The notes below the pieces were generated by a model. The model searched no databases and was not told the origin of the DNA. It worked only from the letters and a program-made list of their open reading frames with translations. Made by a program: the position numbers and the translations under genes. Shown piece after piece: positions 16,925 to 25,926 of a stretch of DNA of 52,290 nt. How positions within the stretch are numbered: the first letter of the stretch is position 1; the number at the start of each line of letters is the position of its first letter. The DNA comes from an uncultured Vibrio sp. GTDB taxonomy: Bacteria; Pseudomonadota; Gammaproteobacteria; Enterobacterales; Vibrionaceae. The stretch is from positions 1-52,290 of the forward strand of contig CANNGN010000018.1 of assembly GCA_947504195.1 (NCBI GenBank), read 5' to 3'.

Positions 16925-19024
16925 GTGGCTCGTAAAACTCCTATCGAGCGTTACCGCAATATCGGTATTTGTGCTCATGTAGATGCCGGTAAGACAACCA
17001 CTACTGAGCGTATTCTGTTTTATACAGGTCTTTCTCACAAAATAGGCGAAGTTCACGATGGTGCCGCGACCATGGATTGGATGGAGCAGGAACAAGAGCG
17101 TGGAATAACGATCACCTCTGCTGCAACCACTACATTCTGGCATGGCATGGAAACTCAGTTTCCGGAACATCGCATCAACATTATCGATACTCCTGGACAC
17201 GTTGACTTCACGATTGAAGTAGAACGTTCATTACGCGTGCTCGATGGTGCTGTTGTTGTATTTTGTGGTTCTTCTGGTGTAGAACCTCAGTCAGAAACCG
17301 TATGGCGTCAAGCAGACAAATACCAAGTTCCAAGACTCGTATTTGTGAATAAAATGGACCGTACTGGTGCCGACTACCTGCGTGTAATCGATCAAATTAA
17401 ACATCGTCTTGGTGCTAACCCTGTGCCACTTCAACTCAATATTGGGTCTGAAGAGGATTTCAAAGGTGTCATCGACCTGATCAAGATGAAAGCAATCAAC
17501 TGGAACGAAGCCGATCAAGGCATGTCTTTCACTTATGAAGATATTCCAGAAGATATGCAAGATGAAGCTGAAGAGTGGCGCAACAACTTAGTTGAAGCAG
17601 CAGCTGAAGCGAATGAAGAATTGATGGATAAATACCTTGAAGAAGGTGAATTATCTGAAGAAGAAGTTAAACTCGGTCTTCGTATCCGTACTCTGAATAA
17701 TGAGATAGTTCTCGCTACTTGCGGTAGTGCATTTAAGAACAAAGGAGTACAAGCGGTACTTGATGCTGTGATTGAATATCTTCCATCTCCAACTGACGTA
17801 CCTGCAATTAAGGGAATCGGTCATGCGGACAAGGAAGTGGAGCGTCATGCCGATGATAAAGAACCGTTTGCTTCTTTAGCGTTTAAAATTGCGACAGACC
17901 CATTTGTTGGAACATTAACGTTTCTTCGAGTGTATTCAGGTGTCATTAGCACTGGTGATACCGTTTATAACTCGGTGAAGGAAAAAAGAGAACGTTTGGG
18001 CCGCATTGTACAAATGCATGCAAATAAGCGTGATGAAGTAAAAGAAATCCGAGCGGGTGATATTGCAGCGGCTGTAGGCCTAAAAGATGTCACTACGGGG
18101 GATACGTTGTGCGATCAGAACCACAAAGTGATTCTTGAACGTATGGAGTTTCCTGATCCCGTAATACAGATCGTTGTTGAGCCTCGCTCACAAGCTGATC
18201 AGGATAAAATGGCCATTGCACTAGGTAAATTAGCAATGGAAGATCCATCTTTCCATGTAGAAACGGATGATGAAACAGGTCAAACCTTGATTTCTGGAAT
18301 GGGTGAACTACACCTAGATATCATTGTTGACCGAATGAAGCGTGAGTTCAGCGTTGACTGTAATGTTGGTAACCCTCAAGTTTCGTACCGTGAAAATATT
18401 CTTGGTACATCAAACGCTGAAGGTAAATTCATTCGCCAACCCGTTGGTGGAAAAGGTCAATATGGTCACGTTTGGCTTAAACTTGAACCTGCAGAAGTAG
18501 GAGATGGTTTAATCTTTATTGACGAAAGCGTTGGTGGAGTTATTCCTCAAGAATATATTGCTCCGATAGCGAAAGGTATCGAAGAGCAAATGAACAATGG
18601 TGTATTAGCTGGCTATCCAATTGTGGATATTAAGGTCACTTTATACGATGGTTCATTCCACGATGTTGACTCAAGTGAAGTAGCGTTTAAAATAGCGGCA
18701 TCAATGGCGTTTAAGAAAGGGGTTATGGATGCTCAACCCGTTGTTCTTGAACCGCTAATGAAAGTTGAAGTAACCACACCGGAAGATTGGATGGGTGATG
18801 TTGTTGGCGATTTAAACCGTCGTCGCGGCATGATTGAAGGTATGGATGAGGGGCTAGCTGGCTTAAAAATCATTCATTCTAAAGTCCCATTATCGGAAAT
18901 GTTTGGTTATGCAACTGCGTTGCGTTCTGCTACTCAAGGGCGTGCTTCTTACTCTATGGAGTTTGTTGAATACGCTGAAGTACCAAAGAATGTTGCCAAT
19001 GCAATTATTGCAGAGCGCACTTAG
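16925..19024 (+). CDS. fusA: Elongation factor G
   Basis: EF-G is the GTPase that drives ribosomal translocation and, with RRF, recycling. It has 699 residues with all five domains: G1 AHVDAGKTT (17-25), RGITITSAATT, DTPGHVDF, NKMD and GQYGHVW in domain IV. It starts at GTG after AAGAGGATACAATC. Compared with vibrio EF-G as I remember it there is one extra residue near RQPVGGKGQYG. Codon use is clearly less biased than in rpsG and tuf: six ATA codons and many GGA, GGG and CCC, against no ATA in tuf. Vibrios usually carry a second EF-G gene elsewhere. Confidence 0.97.
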   Translation: MARKTPIERYRNIGICAHVDAGKTTTTERILFYTGLSHKIGEVHDGAATMDWMEQEQERGITITSAATTTFWHGMETQFPEHRINIIDTPGHVDFTIEVERSLRVLDGAVVVFCGSSGVEPQSETVWRQADKYQVPRLVFVNKMDRTGADYLRVIDQIKHRLGANPVPLQLNIGSEEDFKGVIDLIKMKAINWNEADQGMSFTYEDIPEDMQDEAEEWRNNLVEAAAEANEELMDKYLEEGELSEEEVKLGLRIRTLNNEIVLATCGSAFKNKGVQAVLDAVIEYLPSPTDVPAIKGIGHADKEVERHADDKEPFASLAFKIATDPFVGTLTFLRVYSGVISTGDTVYNSVKEKRERLGRIVQMHANKRDEVKEIRAGDIAAAVGLKDVTTGDTLCDQNHKVILERMEFPDPVIQIVVEPRSQADQDKMAIALGKLAMEDPSFHVETDDETGQTLISGMGELHLDIIVDRMKREFSVDCNVGNPQVSYRENILGTSNAEGKFIRQPVGGKGQYGHVWLKLEPAEVGDGLIFIDESVGGVIPQEYIAPIAKGIEEQMNNGVLAGYPIVDIKVTLYDGSFHDVDSSEVAFKIAASMAFKKGVMDAQPVVLEPLMKVEVTTPEDWMGDVVGDLNRRRGMIEGMDEGLAGLKIIHSKVPLSEMFGYATALRSATQGRASYSMEFVEYAEVPKNVANAIIAERT

Positions 19025-19146
19025 TTGTTATCGATTAACAATGAATCTATTGCGCTAACGGAAGTTGACGCATAAAATAGCAATTTCTGGAGCTCCTCAA
19101 GATAAACGTTACTTGGGGTGAATCTTAACTAGGAAGGAACACGATC

Positions 19147-20331
19147 GTGTCTAAAGAAAAATTTGAACGTACGAAACCGCACGTAAACGTTGGTACTATC
19201 GGCCACGTTGACCACGGTAAAACAACTCTAACAGCAGCAATCTGTACGACTCTTGCAAAAGCGTACGGCGGTGCAGCAAAAGATTTCGCATCAATCGATA
19301 ACGCTCCAGAAGAGCGCGAACGTGGTATTACAATCAATACTTCACACGTAGAGTACGATACTCCAACTCGTCACTACGCGCACGTAGACTGCCCAGGACA
19401 CGCGGATTATGTTAAAAACATGATCACAGGTGCTGCGCAAATGGATGGCGGTATCCTAGTAGTTGCTTCAACTGATGGTCCAATGCCACAAACACGTGAG
19501 CACATCCTACTTGGTCGTCAGGTTGGTATTCCATACATCATCGTATTCATGAACAAGTGTGACATGGTTGACGATGAAGAGCTTCTAGAGCTAGTAGAAA
19601 TGGAAGTACGTGAGCTATTGTCTGAGTACGATTTCCCAGGTGATGACTTACCAGTAATTCAAGGTTCAGCACTAGGTGCATTGAACGGTGAAGAGCAATG
19701 GGAAGCGAAGATCATTGAACTAGCAGAAGCGCTAGACAACTACATCCCAGAGCCAGAGCGTGCAATTGACCAGCCATTCCTAATGCCAATTGAAGATGTA
19801 TTCTCAATTCAAGGTCGTGGTACTGTAGTAACAGGCCGTATCGAGCGTGGTATTTTGAACGTAGGTAACGAAGTTGCAATCGTTGGTATCAAAGAGACAG
19901 TAACAACGACTTGTACTGGTGTTGAGATGTTCCGTAAGCTTCTTGACGAAGGTCGTGCGGGAGAGAACGTTGGTGCCCTTCTACGTGGTACTAAGCGTGA
20001 AGATGTAGAGCGTGGTCAAGTATTGGCAGCGCCTGGTTCAATCACTCCACACACTAAGTTTGAGTCAGAAGTTTATGTTCTGTCTAAAGATGAAGGTGGG
20101 CGTCATACTCCATTCTTCAAAGGTTACCGTCCACAGTTCTACTTCCGTACAACTGACGTAACTGGTGACATTTCTCTACCAGAAGGTGTAGAAATGGTAA
20201 TGCCTGGTGATAACATCCAAATGGTTGTAGAGCTAATCGCTCCAATCGCAATGGATGAAGGTCTACGTTTCGCGATTCGTGAAGGTGGCCGTACAGTAGG
20301 TGCTGGTGTTGTAGCTAAAGTTATTGCTTAA
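19147..20331 (+). CDS. tuf: Elongation factor Tu
   Basis: EF-Tu delivers aminoacyl-tRNA to the ribosome. The 394-residue protein has GHVDHGKTT (19-27), the effector region RGITINTSHVEYDT, DCPGHADY and NKCD. It starts at GTG with GGAAGGA upstream, 122 bp after fusA, and shows extreme codon bias. It is probably one of two tuf copies, as in most gammaproteobacteria; the second is not in the window. Confidence 0.98.
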   Translation: MSKEKFERTKPHVNVGTIGHVDHGKTTLTAAICTTLAKAYGGAAKDFASIDNAPEERERGITINTSHVEYDTPTRHYAHVDCPGHADYVKNMITGAAQMDGGILVVASTDGPMPQTREHILLGRQVGIPYIIVFMNKCDMVDDEELLELVEMEVRELLSEYDFPGDDLPVIQGSALGALNGEEQWEAKIIELAEALDNYIPEPERAIDQPFLMPIEDVFSIQGRGTVVTGRIERGILNVGNEVAIVGIKETVTTTCTGVEMFRKLLDEGRAGENVGALLRGTKREDVERGQVLAAPGSITPHTKFESEVYVLSKDEGGRHTPFFKGYRPQFYFRTTDVTGDISLPEGVEMVMPGDNIQMVVELIAPIAMDEGLRFAIREGGRTVGAGVVAKVIA

Positions 20332-20350
20332 TAACTTATCTACACATTAG

Positions 20351-20380
20351 AAAAAGAGGAGCTTATGGCTCCTCTTTTTT
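20351..20380 (+). terminator. Intrinsic terminator after tuf
   Basis: A perfect 12-bp stem, AAAAAGAGGAGC / GCTCCTCTTTTT, with a TTATG loop and a T run ends the str operon. Confidence 0.95.
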
Positions 20381-20554
20381 ATTGTCTAAAGTAAATGAAA
20401 TGTGAATGGCGATAAGGGTTTTCTTATTATTTGTGTTAGGTGAGGATCTATTCTCCTCTGCAGCGCTTTTTCATCATCTTTCTACTTGCTTATTATGTCG
20501 GCATTCTATATTATTCGTCGTCCTTAATTCTCGGTTCTATTTTTTTCGTTCCTT

Positions 20555-20588
20555 GCTTCCTCTGGATAACCGAGCCTATTGTGGAAGC
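20555..20588 (+). promoter_or_regulatory. Candidate S6:S18 autoregulatory leader of rpsF
   Basis: The stem GCTTCC (20555-20560) / GGAAGC (20583-20588) encloses ACCGAG, 25 bp before rpsF. In many bacteria the rpsF leader holds a stem with a CCG bulge that binds the S6:S18 dimer for autoregulation. The position and the CCG fit; I could not compare it with the covariance model. Confidence 0.4.
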
Positions 20589-20612
20589 TGAATAATCCGT
20601 AAGGAGCAATAA

Positions 20613-20981
20613 ATGCGTCATTACGAAATCGTATTCATGGTGCACCCTGATCAAAGCGAGCAAGTTGCTGGCATGATCGAGCGTTACACTGGTTCTATCA
20701 CTGAAGCTGGCGGTGCTGTACACCGTTTAGAAGACTGGGGTCGTCGTCAATTGGCTTACCCAATCAACAAACTTCACAAAGCTCACTATGTTCTTATGAA
20801 CGTAGAATCTGAGCAGGCTGTGATTGATGAGCTTGAAACTGCTTTCCGTTACAACGATGCAGTTCTACGTAACATGATCATGCGTACTAAAGCTGCCATC
20901 ACTGAACCTTCTATCGTGCTTAAAGCTAAAGATGAGCGTCCTAAGCGTGAAGAAGTGAGAACTGATGGAGACTCTGAGTAA
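20613..20981 (+). CDS. rpsF: 30S ribosomal protein S6
   Basis: S6 binds S18 on the 30S platform. 122 residues beginning MRHYEIVFMVHPDQSEQV, with an acidic/basic tail (RPKREEVRTDGDSE) of the kind modified by RimK in E. coli. A TAAGGAG site precedes the ATG. The next gene, rpsR, is 219 bp away; E. coli has priB in that gap and this genome does not. Confidence 0.98.
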   Translation: MRHYEIVFMVHPDQSEQVAGMIERYTGSITEAGGAVHRLEDWGRRQLAYPINKLHKAHYVLMNVESEQAVIDELETAFRYNDAVLRNMIMRTKAAITEPSIVLKAKDERPKREEVRTDGDSE

Positions 20982-21200
20982 TTTAAGACCAATTCAGTAG
21001 AGAATCAGTAGTCATACTAACCCTCTATTGTGATTAGTAGTGTAATAAGAATGGAATCAAATTTGATGTTCAATTTTATTTGCACGCATTGGTCATTATT
21101 AAATTCTCATTATTTAGTATAGAGCAGCGGTATAGAGGCTTTATAGTGTTTGTACCTGATGCTACTAACATCACTCAAATTTAAGATCAGGAGATAGCCC
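20982..21200. other. rpsF-rpsR spacer lacking priB
   Basis: AT-rich, with only very short reading frames, for example about 23 codons from ATG 21051. No stretch resembles the PriB OB-fold protein (about 100 residues) that occupies this place in E. coli and, as I remember, in V. cholerae. It may carry a separate promoter for rpsR-rplI, but none is clear. Confidence 0.7.
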
Positions 21201-21428
21201 ATGGCTCGTTTCTTCCGTCGTCGTAAATTCTGTCGTTTTACTGCAGAAGGCGTACAAGAGATTGACTACAAAGATGTAGCAACTCTAAAAAACTATATCA
21301 CTGAAGCTGGTAAAATCGTACCTAGCCGTATCACTGGTACAAGTGCTAAATATCAGCGTCAGCTAGCTCGTGCAATCAAGCGTTCACGCTACCTAGCTCT
21401 ATTGCCTTACACTGACAAACATCAGTAA
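21201..21428 (+). CDS. rpsR: 30S ribosomal protein S18
   Basis: S18 is the S6 partner on the 30S platform. The protein has 75 residues beginning MARFFRRRKFCRF, full length. A CAGGAGA site precedes the ATG. rplI follows after 32 bp. Confidence 0.98.
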   Translation: MARFFRRRKFCRFTAEGVQEIDYKDVATLKNYITEAGKIVPSRITGTSAKYQRQLARAIKRSRYLALLPYTDKHQ

Positions 21429-21460
21429 TCGGCACCGTTATTAAGAAAGGAGATTAATCA

Positions 21461-21910
21461 ATGCAAGTTATTCTACTTGATAAAATCGGTAACCTAGGTG
21501 GTCTTGGCGATACAGTAGCTGTTAAATCTGGTTATGCACGTAACTTCCTTATCCCACAAGGTAAGGCTGTTATGGCAACTAAAGCTAACATCGAAGTATT
21601 TGAAGGCCGTCGTGCTGAACTTGAAGCAAACGTTGCTAAGCAACTTGCTGAAGCTCAAGTACGTGCTGACCAAGTTGAAGCATTAGAAGCAGTTGTTATT
21701 GCATCTAAAGCTGGCGAAGAAGGTAAACTATTCGGTTCTATCGGTACTCGCGATATCGCTGAAGCGATTTCAGCAGCTGGTGTTGCTGTTGTTAAAAGCG
21801 AAGTTCGTCTTCCAGAAGGCGCACTACGTAATGTTGGCGAATTTGACATCAGTGTTCAACTACACTCAGATGTATTTGCTACTGCTAAGGTTCAAATTGT
21901 TGCTGAGTAA
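21461..21910 (+). CDS. rplI: 50S ribosomal protein L9
   Basis: L9 is an elongated 50S protein that limits frameshifting. 149 residues. The N-terminal domain carries MQVILLDKIGNLGGLGD and GYARNFLIPQGKA, then a long connecting helix leads to the C-terminal domain (GKLFGSIGTRDIAEA). An AAGGAGA site precedes it. A terminator follows. Confidence 0.98.
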   Translation: MQVILLDKIGNLGGLGDTVAVKSGYARNFLIPQGKAVMATKANIEVFEGRRAELEANVAKQLAEAQVRADQVEALEAVVIASKAGEEGKLFGSIGTRDIAEAISAAGVAVVKSEVRLPEGALRNVGEFDISVQLHSDVFATAKVQIVAE

Positions 21911-21932
21911 TTCAGTAATAAAATGATATAGG

Positions 21933-21959
21933 ACACCAGCTTAGGCTGGTGTTTTTTTT
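21933..21959 (+). terminator. Intrinsic terminator after rplI
   Basis: The stem ACACCAGC / GCTGGTGT has a TTAG loop and is followed by a run of T. Confidence 0.95.
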
Positions 21960-22053
21960 GCTTAAAATTCCTCTTCAATTACGAATATCGCTCGTTTCTA
22001 ATTTTTTATATGCGGTTATAATGGCTCTCATCATATTTTAGTTGAGTTAAGTA

Positions 22054-23460
22054 ATGGCCCAAGTAAACCCAGAATTCTCCAATCATAAACGCGATGCTCA
22101 AGTCGAAGCGATTAAAAGCCCGCCACATTCACTTGAAGCTGAGCAGTCGGTTCTTGGCGGCTTGTTATTGGATAATGAACGCTGGGATACTGTGGCCGAG
22201 CGAGTGATCAGTAATGACTTTTACAGTCGTCCTCATCGGTTAATCTTTGATGGTATTAAAACCATTTTAGAATCAAATAATCCACTCGACTTAATTACCT
22301 TATCGGAACACTTAGAAGTACGCGAACAGCTAGAAGATGTTGGCGGTTTTGCCTATTTAGCCGATTTAGCCAAAAATACGCCGAGTGCCGCAAATATCAA
22401 TGCGTATGCCGAAATAGTGGCAGAGCGTGCACTGGTGAGAAACCTTATTGGGGTGGCAAATGAAATTGCCGACGCGGGTTATGATCCTCAAGGTCGTAAT
22501 TCTGAAGAGTTATTGGATTTAGCCGAAAGTAAAGTCTTCGCGATTGCTGAAGCAAGAACCAATGAGAACGAAGGCCCACAAACCGTTGATTCTATTTTAG
22601 AGAAAACCTTAGAGCGAATTGAGACGTTATATAAATCGCCTCAAAATGGTGTAACTGGTGTCGATACTGGCTTTACCGATCTCAATAAGAAAACTGCAGG
22701 CTTGCAAGGATCAGATCTGATCATTGTTGCTGCTCGTCCATCGATGGGTAAAACAACCTTTGCGATGAACTTATGTGAAAATGCGGCAATGGAGCAAGAA
22801 AAGCCGGTATTGATTTTCTCTCTAGAAATGCCAGCGGAACAGTTGATGATGCGTACACTTGCATCACTATCCCGAGTTGACCAAACCCGAATTCGTACTG
22901 GGCAACTTGATGATGAGGATTGGGCTCGAATTTCAGCGTCTATGGGGCGACTCATGGAGAAGAAGAACATGTATATTGATGACAGTTCTGGTTTAACACC
23001 AACGGAATTGCGATCCAGAGCTCGCCGTGTCGCGCGAGAGCACGGTGGCTTATCAATGATCATGATCGATTACCTTCAGTTGATGCGCGTGCCATCACTC
23101 ACCGAAAATCGAACATTAGAAATTGCCGAAATCTCTCGTTCATTAAAAGCCTTGGCGAAAGAATTGAATGTTCCTGTTGTTGCACTTTCTCAGTTAAACC
23201 GTTCGTTGGAGCAGCGAGCCGATAAGCGCCCTGTAAACTCAGATCTACGTGAATCAGGTTCGATCGAGCAGGATGCGGATTTGATTATGTTTATCTATCG
23301 TGATGAGGTTTATCACCCTGATAGTTCGATGAAGGGCACCGCAGAAATTATTTTGGGTAAGCAGCGTAATGGTCCGATTGGTTCTGTACGTCTAACCTTC
23401 CAAGGCCAACATTCTCGTTTTGATAATTATGCTGGCCCAGCGTTTGATGACGATGAATAA
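22054..23460 (+). CDS. dnaB: Replicative DNA helicase DnaB
   Basis: DnaB is the hexameric helicase of the replication fork, loaded by DnaC or another loader. The N-terminal DnaB domain (about 25-125) is recognised by PPHSLEAEQSVLGGLLLD. The RecA-like C-terminal domain has Walker A ARPSMGKTT near residue 229, MIMIDYLQLM and RESGSIEQDADLI. 468 residues, no intein. In E. coli and vibrios alr usually follows; here the next gene is yjbQ on the other strand. Confidence 0.98.
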   Translation: MAQVNPEFSNHKRDAQVEAIKSPPHSLEAEQSVLGGLLLDNERWDTVAERVISNDFYSRPHRLIFDGIKTILESNNPLDLITLSEHLEVREQLEDVGGFAYLADLAKNTPSAANINAYAEIVAERALVRNLIGVANEIADAGYDPQGRNSEELLDLAESKVFAIAEARTNENEGPQTVDSILEKTLERIETLYKSPQNGVTGVDTGFTDLNKKTAGLQGSDLIIVAARPSMGKTTFAMNLCENAAMEQEKPVLIFSLEMPAEQLMMRTLASLSRVDQTRIRTGQLDDEDWARISASMGRLMEKKNMYIDDSSGLTPTELRSRARRVAREHGGLSMIMIDYLQLMRVPSLTENRTLEIAEISRSLKALAKELNVPVVALSQLNRSLEQRADKRPVNSDLRESGSIEQDADLIMFIYRDEVYHPDSSMKGTAEIILGKQRNGPIGSVRLTFQGQHSRFDNYAGPAFDDDE

Positions 23461-23504
23461 CACTCGCATAAGGTAGCTATGGGAGGAGAATCATTAGCCT
23501 CCTA

Positions 23505-23924
23505 TTATTCACCTTGAATGGTCACGACGAGCCGACGGTTACCACCATGATCTCGATGCTCACCTAAGTAAATACCCTGCCATGTACCTAATGCCAATTT
23601 TCCGTTGCTGATTGGTATTGAAAGATTGTTTCCTAACAATGAAGACTTTATATGGGCTGGCATATCATCATCGCCTTCATAGGTATGTTGATAGTAAGGA
23701 GCTCGCTCGGGAACATAGTTATTGAAGTGGCGTTCCATGTCATGACGTACGGTCTCATCGGCATTTTCATTGATCGTCAGACTCGCTGAGGTATGTTGGA
23801 TAAAAAGGTGTAATATTCCAATATTAATCTGCGTTAATTCGGGTAATTGGCGCTGAACTTCATCACTGATGAGGTGAAAACCTCGGTGACGTGCTTTGAG
23901 AGTTATAATTTTTTGTTTCCACAT
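23505..23924 (-). CDS. yjbQ: YjbQ/UPF0047 family protein
   Basis: A 139-residue member of the secondary thiamine-phosphate synthase-like YjbQ family. E. coli YjbQ has weak thiamine phosphate synthase activity in vitro, but its real role is unclear. Family motifs are visible: FIQHTSASLTINENADETVRHDME and, near the end, GTWQGIYLGEHRDHGG, whose His and Glu residues cluster in the trimer. It is convergent with dnaB; a weak stem (about 23479-23502) lies between them without a good T tract. Confidence 0.92.
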   Translation of the reverse strand: MWKQKIITLKARHRGFHLISDEVQRQLPELTQINIGILHLFIQHTSASLTINENADETVRHDMERHFNNYVPERAPYYQHTYEGDDDMPAHIKSSLLGNNLSIPISNGKLALGTWQGIYLGEHRDHGGNRRLVVTIQGE

Positions 23925-24159
23925 CTTCAGCTCAACCTTAATCTGTGGTGTATAGTGAATGTTCTACTACACTAGCATTTAGATTTTTAGATAGGAAATT
24001 GTTTTCTATTTGAACTTAAACGTAAATTCGCTTCGAAAATTAAGTATACTATAACGCAGTAATTTTGGTGTAATTTGAAGATAGCTTCTAGATATATTGG
24101 TTGCTAGAGTGAATGCTTTGGCACAGTGTTAAAAATAATATTAGATCGGGATAGACGAT

Positions 24160-25815
24160 ATGACCATGTTGAAGAATATTAATCCAACTGAAACTCAAGC
24201 TTGGAAAGCGTTAACACAGCACTTTGAATCTGTTAAAGATACTGATTTGAAATCACTCTTTAATCAAGATGCCCAACGTTTCGACAAATTTTCTACGCGC
24301 TTTGGCGATGATATCTTAGTTGATTATTCAAAGAACTTTATCAATGAAGAAACGATGTCTTTGTTATTCAAACTGGCTGAAGAGACCGAAGTATCGAGTG
24401 CAATTAAAGCCATGTTTAGTGGCGAGAAGATCAATATAACAGAGAGTCGTTCGGTTCTGCACGTTGCACTACGTAATCGTAGTAATACACCGATTTTGGT
24501 TGACGGCAAAGATGTCATGCCCGATGTGAATGCGGTACTGGATAAGATGAAGGTTTTCTCTGAGCGAGTTATTTCTGGCGAGTGGAAAGGGTATACCGGT
24601 GAAGCGATCACCGATATTGTGAACATTGGTATTGGTGGGTCAGATCTTGGCCCATTCATGGTAACTGAAGCGCTTAAGCCTTATAAAACTCGATTGAATC
24701 TGCATTTTGTCTCCAATGTTGACGGTACTCATATTGCGGAAGTATTGAAGAAAGTAAATCCGGCAACAACGATGTTCCTTGTTGCATCGAAAACGTTCAC
24801 GACTCAAGAAACCATGACCAATGCACATACTGCGCGTACTTGGTTCTTAAATGAAGCTAAAGATGAGTCACAAGTTGCAAAACACTTTGTTGCTCTATCA
24901 ACAAATGCTCAAGCTGTTTCCGAGTTTGGTATTGATACAGACAATATGTTTGAATTTTGGGATTGGGTCGGAGGTCGATACTCATTATGGTCGGCAATTG
25001 GTCTTTCAATTATTTTAGGTGTTGGTTTTGATAATTTCGTAGAACTATTAACCGGTGCTCATGAGGTAGATAACCATTTTTCTACCACGCCATTTGAAAA
25101 AAATATTCCTGTGATTCTTGCGTTGATCGGAATTTGGTACAACAACTTCTATGGCGCAGAGTCGGAAGCAATTCTTCCTTACGATCAATATATGCATCGT
25201 TTTGCGGCTTATTTCCAGCAAGGTAATATGGAATCGAATGGTAAGTTTGTTGATCGCGATGGCAGTGCGGTGGATTATCAAACAGGCCCTATTATTTGGG
25301 GTGAACCTGGAACAAATGGTCAGCATGCATTCTATCAATTGATTCACCAGGGTACTAAGTTGATCCCTTGTGACTTTATTGCTCCAGCGATAACGCATAA
25401 CCCAACCGGTGATCACCATGAGAAGCTAATGTCGAACTTCTTTGCTCAAACTGGCGCATTGGCGTTTGGTAAAACTAAAGAGCAGGTTGAAGCTGAGTTT
25501 GTTGCCGCTGGAAAAACGAAAGAAGAAGTGGCGTCTTTAGTTCCATTCAAAGTGTTTGAAGGAAACCGTCCAACCAACTCTATTCTCGTCAAACAGATCA
25601 CACCGCGAACTCTCGGTAATTTGCTTGCAACTTATGAGCACAAAATCTTTACTCAAGGTGTTATTTGGAACATCTTTACATTTGATCAGTGGGGTGTTGA
25701 GCTTGGTAAGCAATTGGCGAATCAAATCTTACCAGAGCTTGGGGATGACAAAGCGATTGATTCTCACGATAGCTCGACCAATGGGTTGATTAACGCATTT
25801 AAAGCGCTACGCTAG
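24160..25815 (+). CDS. pgi: Glucose-6-phosphate isomerase
   Basis: Pgi interconverts glucose-6-phosphate and fructose-6-phosphate in glycolysis and gluconeogenesis. The 551-residue protein carries the signatures VNIGIGGSDLGP, SKTFTTQETMTNA, GGRYSLWSAIGL and GQHAFYQLIHQG. ATG 24160 has a GGGA site about 8 bp upstream; ATG 24166 would give the N-terminus MLKNINP seen in E. coli-type proteins. It stands alone, between yjbQ and a two-way terminator. Confidence 0.97.
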   Translation: MTMLKNINPTETQAWKALTQHFESVKDTDLKSLFNQDAQRFDKFSTRFGDDILVDYSKNFINEETMSLLFKLAEETEVSSAIKAMFSGEKINITESRSVLHVALRNRSNTPILVDGKDVMPDVNAVLDKMKVFSERVISGEWKGYTGEAITDIVNIGIGGSDLGPFMVTEALKPYKTRLNLHFVSNVDGTHIAEVLKKVNPATTMFLVASKTFTTQETMTNAHTARTWFLNEAKDESQVAKHFVALSTNAQAVSEFGIDTDNMFEFWDWVGGRYSLWSAIGLSIILGVGFDNFVELLTGAHEVDNHFSTTPFEKNIPVILALIGIWYNNFYGAESEAILPYDQYMHRFAAYFQQGNMESNGKFVDRDGSAVDYQTGPIIWGEPGTNGQHAFYQLIHQGTKLIPCDFIAPAITHNPTGDHHEKLMSNFFAQTGALAFGKTKEQVEAEFVAAGKTKEEVASLVPFKVFEGNRPTNSILVKQITPRTLGNLLATYEHKIFTQGVIWNIFTFDQWGVELGKQLANQILPELGDDKAIDSHDSSTNGLINAFKALR

Positions 25816-25824
25816 CGTATCCGT

Positions 25825-25855
25825 TGTGTACGGCTTAATTGTTGAGCCGTACACA
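25825..25855. repeat. Inverted repeat after pgi
   Basis: A perfect 11-bp inverted repeat, TGTGTACGGCT / AGCCGTACACA, with a 9-base loop starts 9 bp after pgi. There is no T run, so it is more likely an mRNA 3'-end hairpin than the terminator, which follows it. Confidence 0.75.
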
Positions 25856-25865
25856 TTAAGAAAAT

Positions 25866-25903
25866 AAAAAAGGTTGATGGTAACCATACCATCAACCTTT
25901 TTT
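25866..25903. terminator. Bidirectional terminator between pgi and cheX-like gene
   Basis: The stem GGTTGATGGTA / TACCATCAACC with an ACCA loop is flanked by six A and six T, so it serves both convergent genes. Confidence 0.95.
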
Positions 25904-25926
25904 GATCATGTAACTTAAGCTACTGC

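Noticed and set aside
20406..20591. 61-codon frame between tuf and rpsF
   Set aside because: No good ribosome site, odd composition, and it covers the candidate rpsF leader RNA.
23479..23502. Terminator between dnaB and yjbQ
   Set aside because: A short stem with a G-U pair and an 11-base loop is present but no T run follows on the plus strand, so it was not listed.
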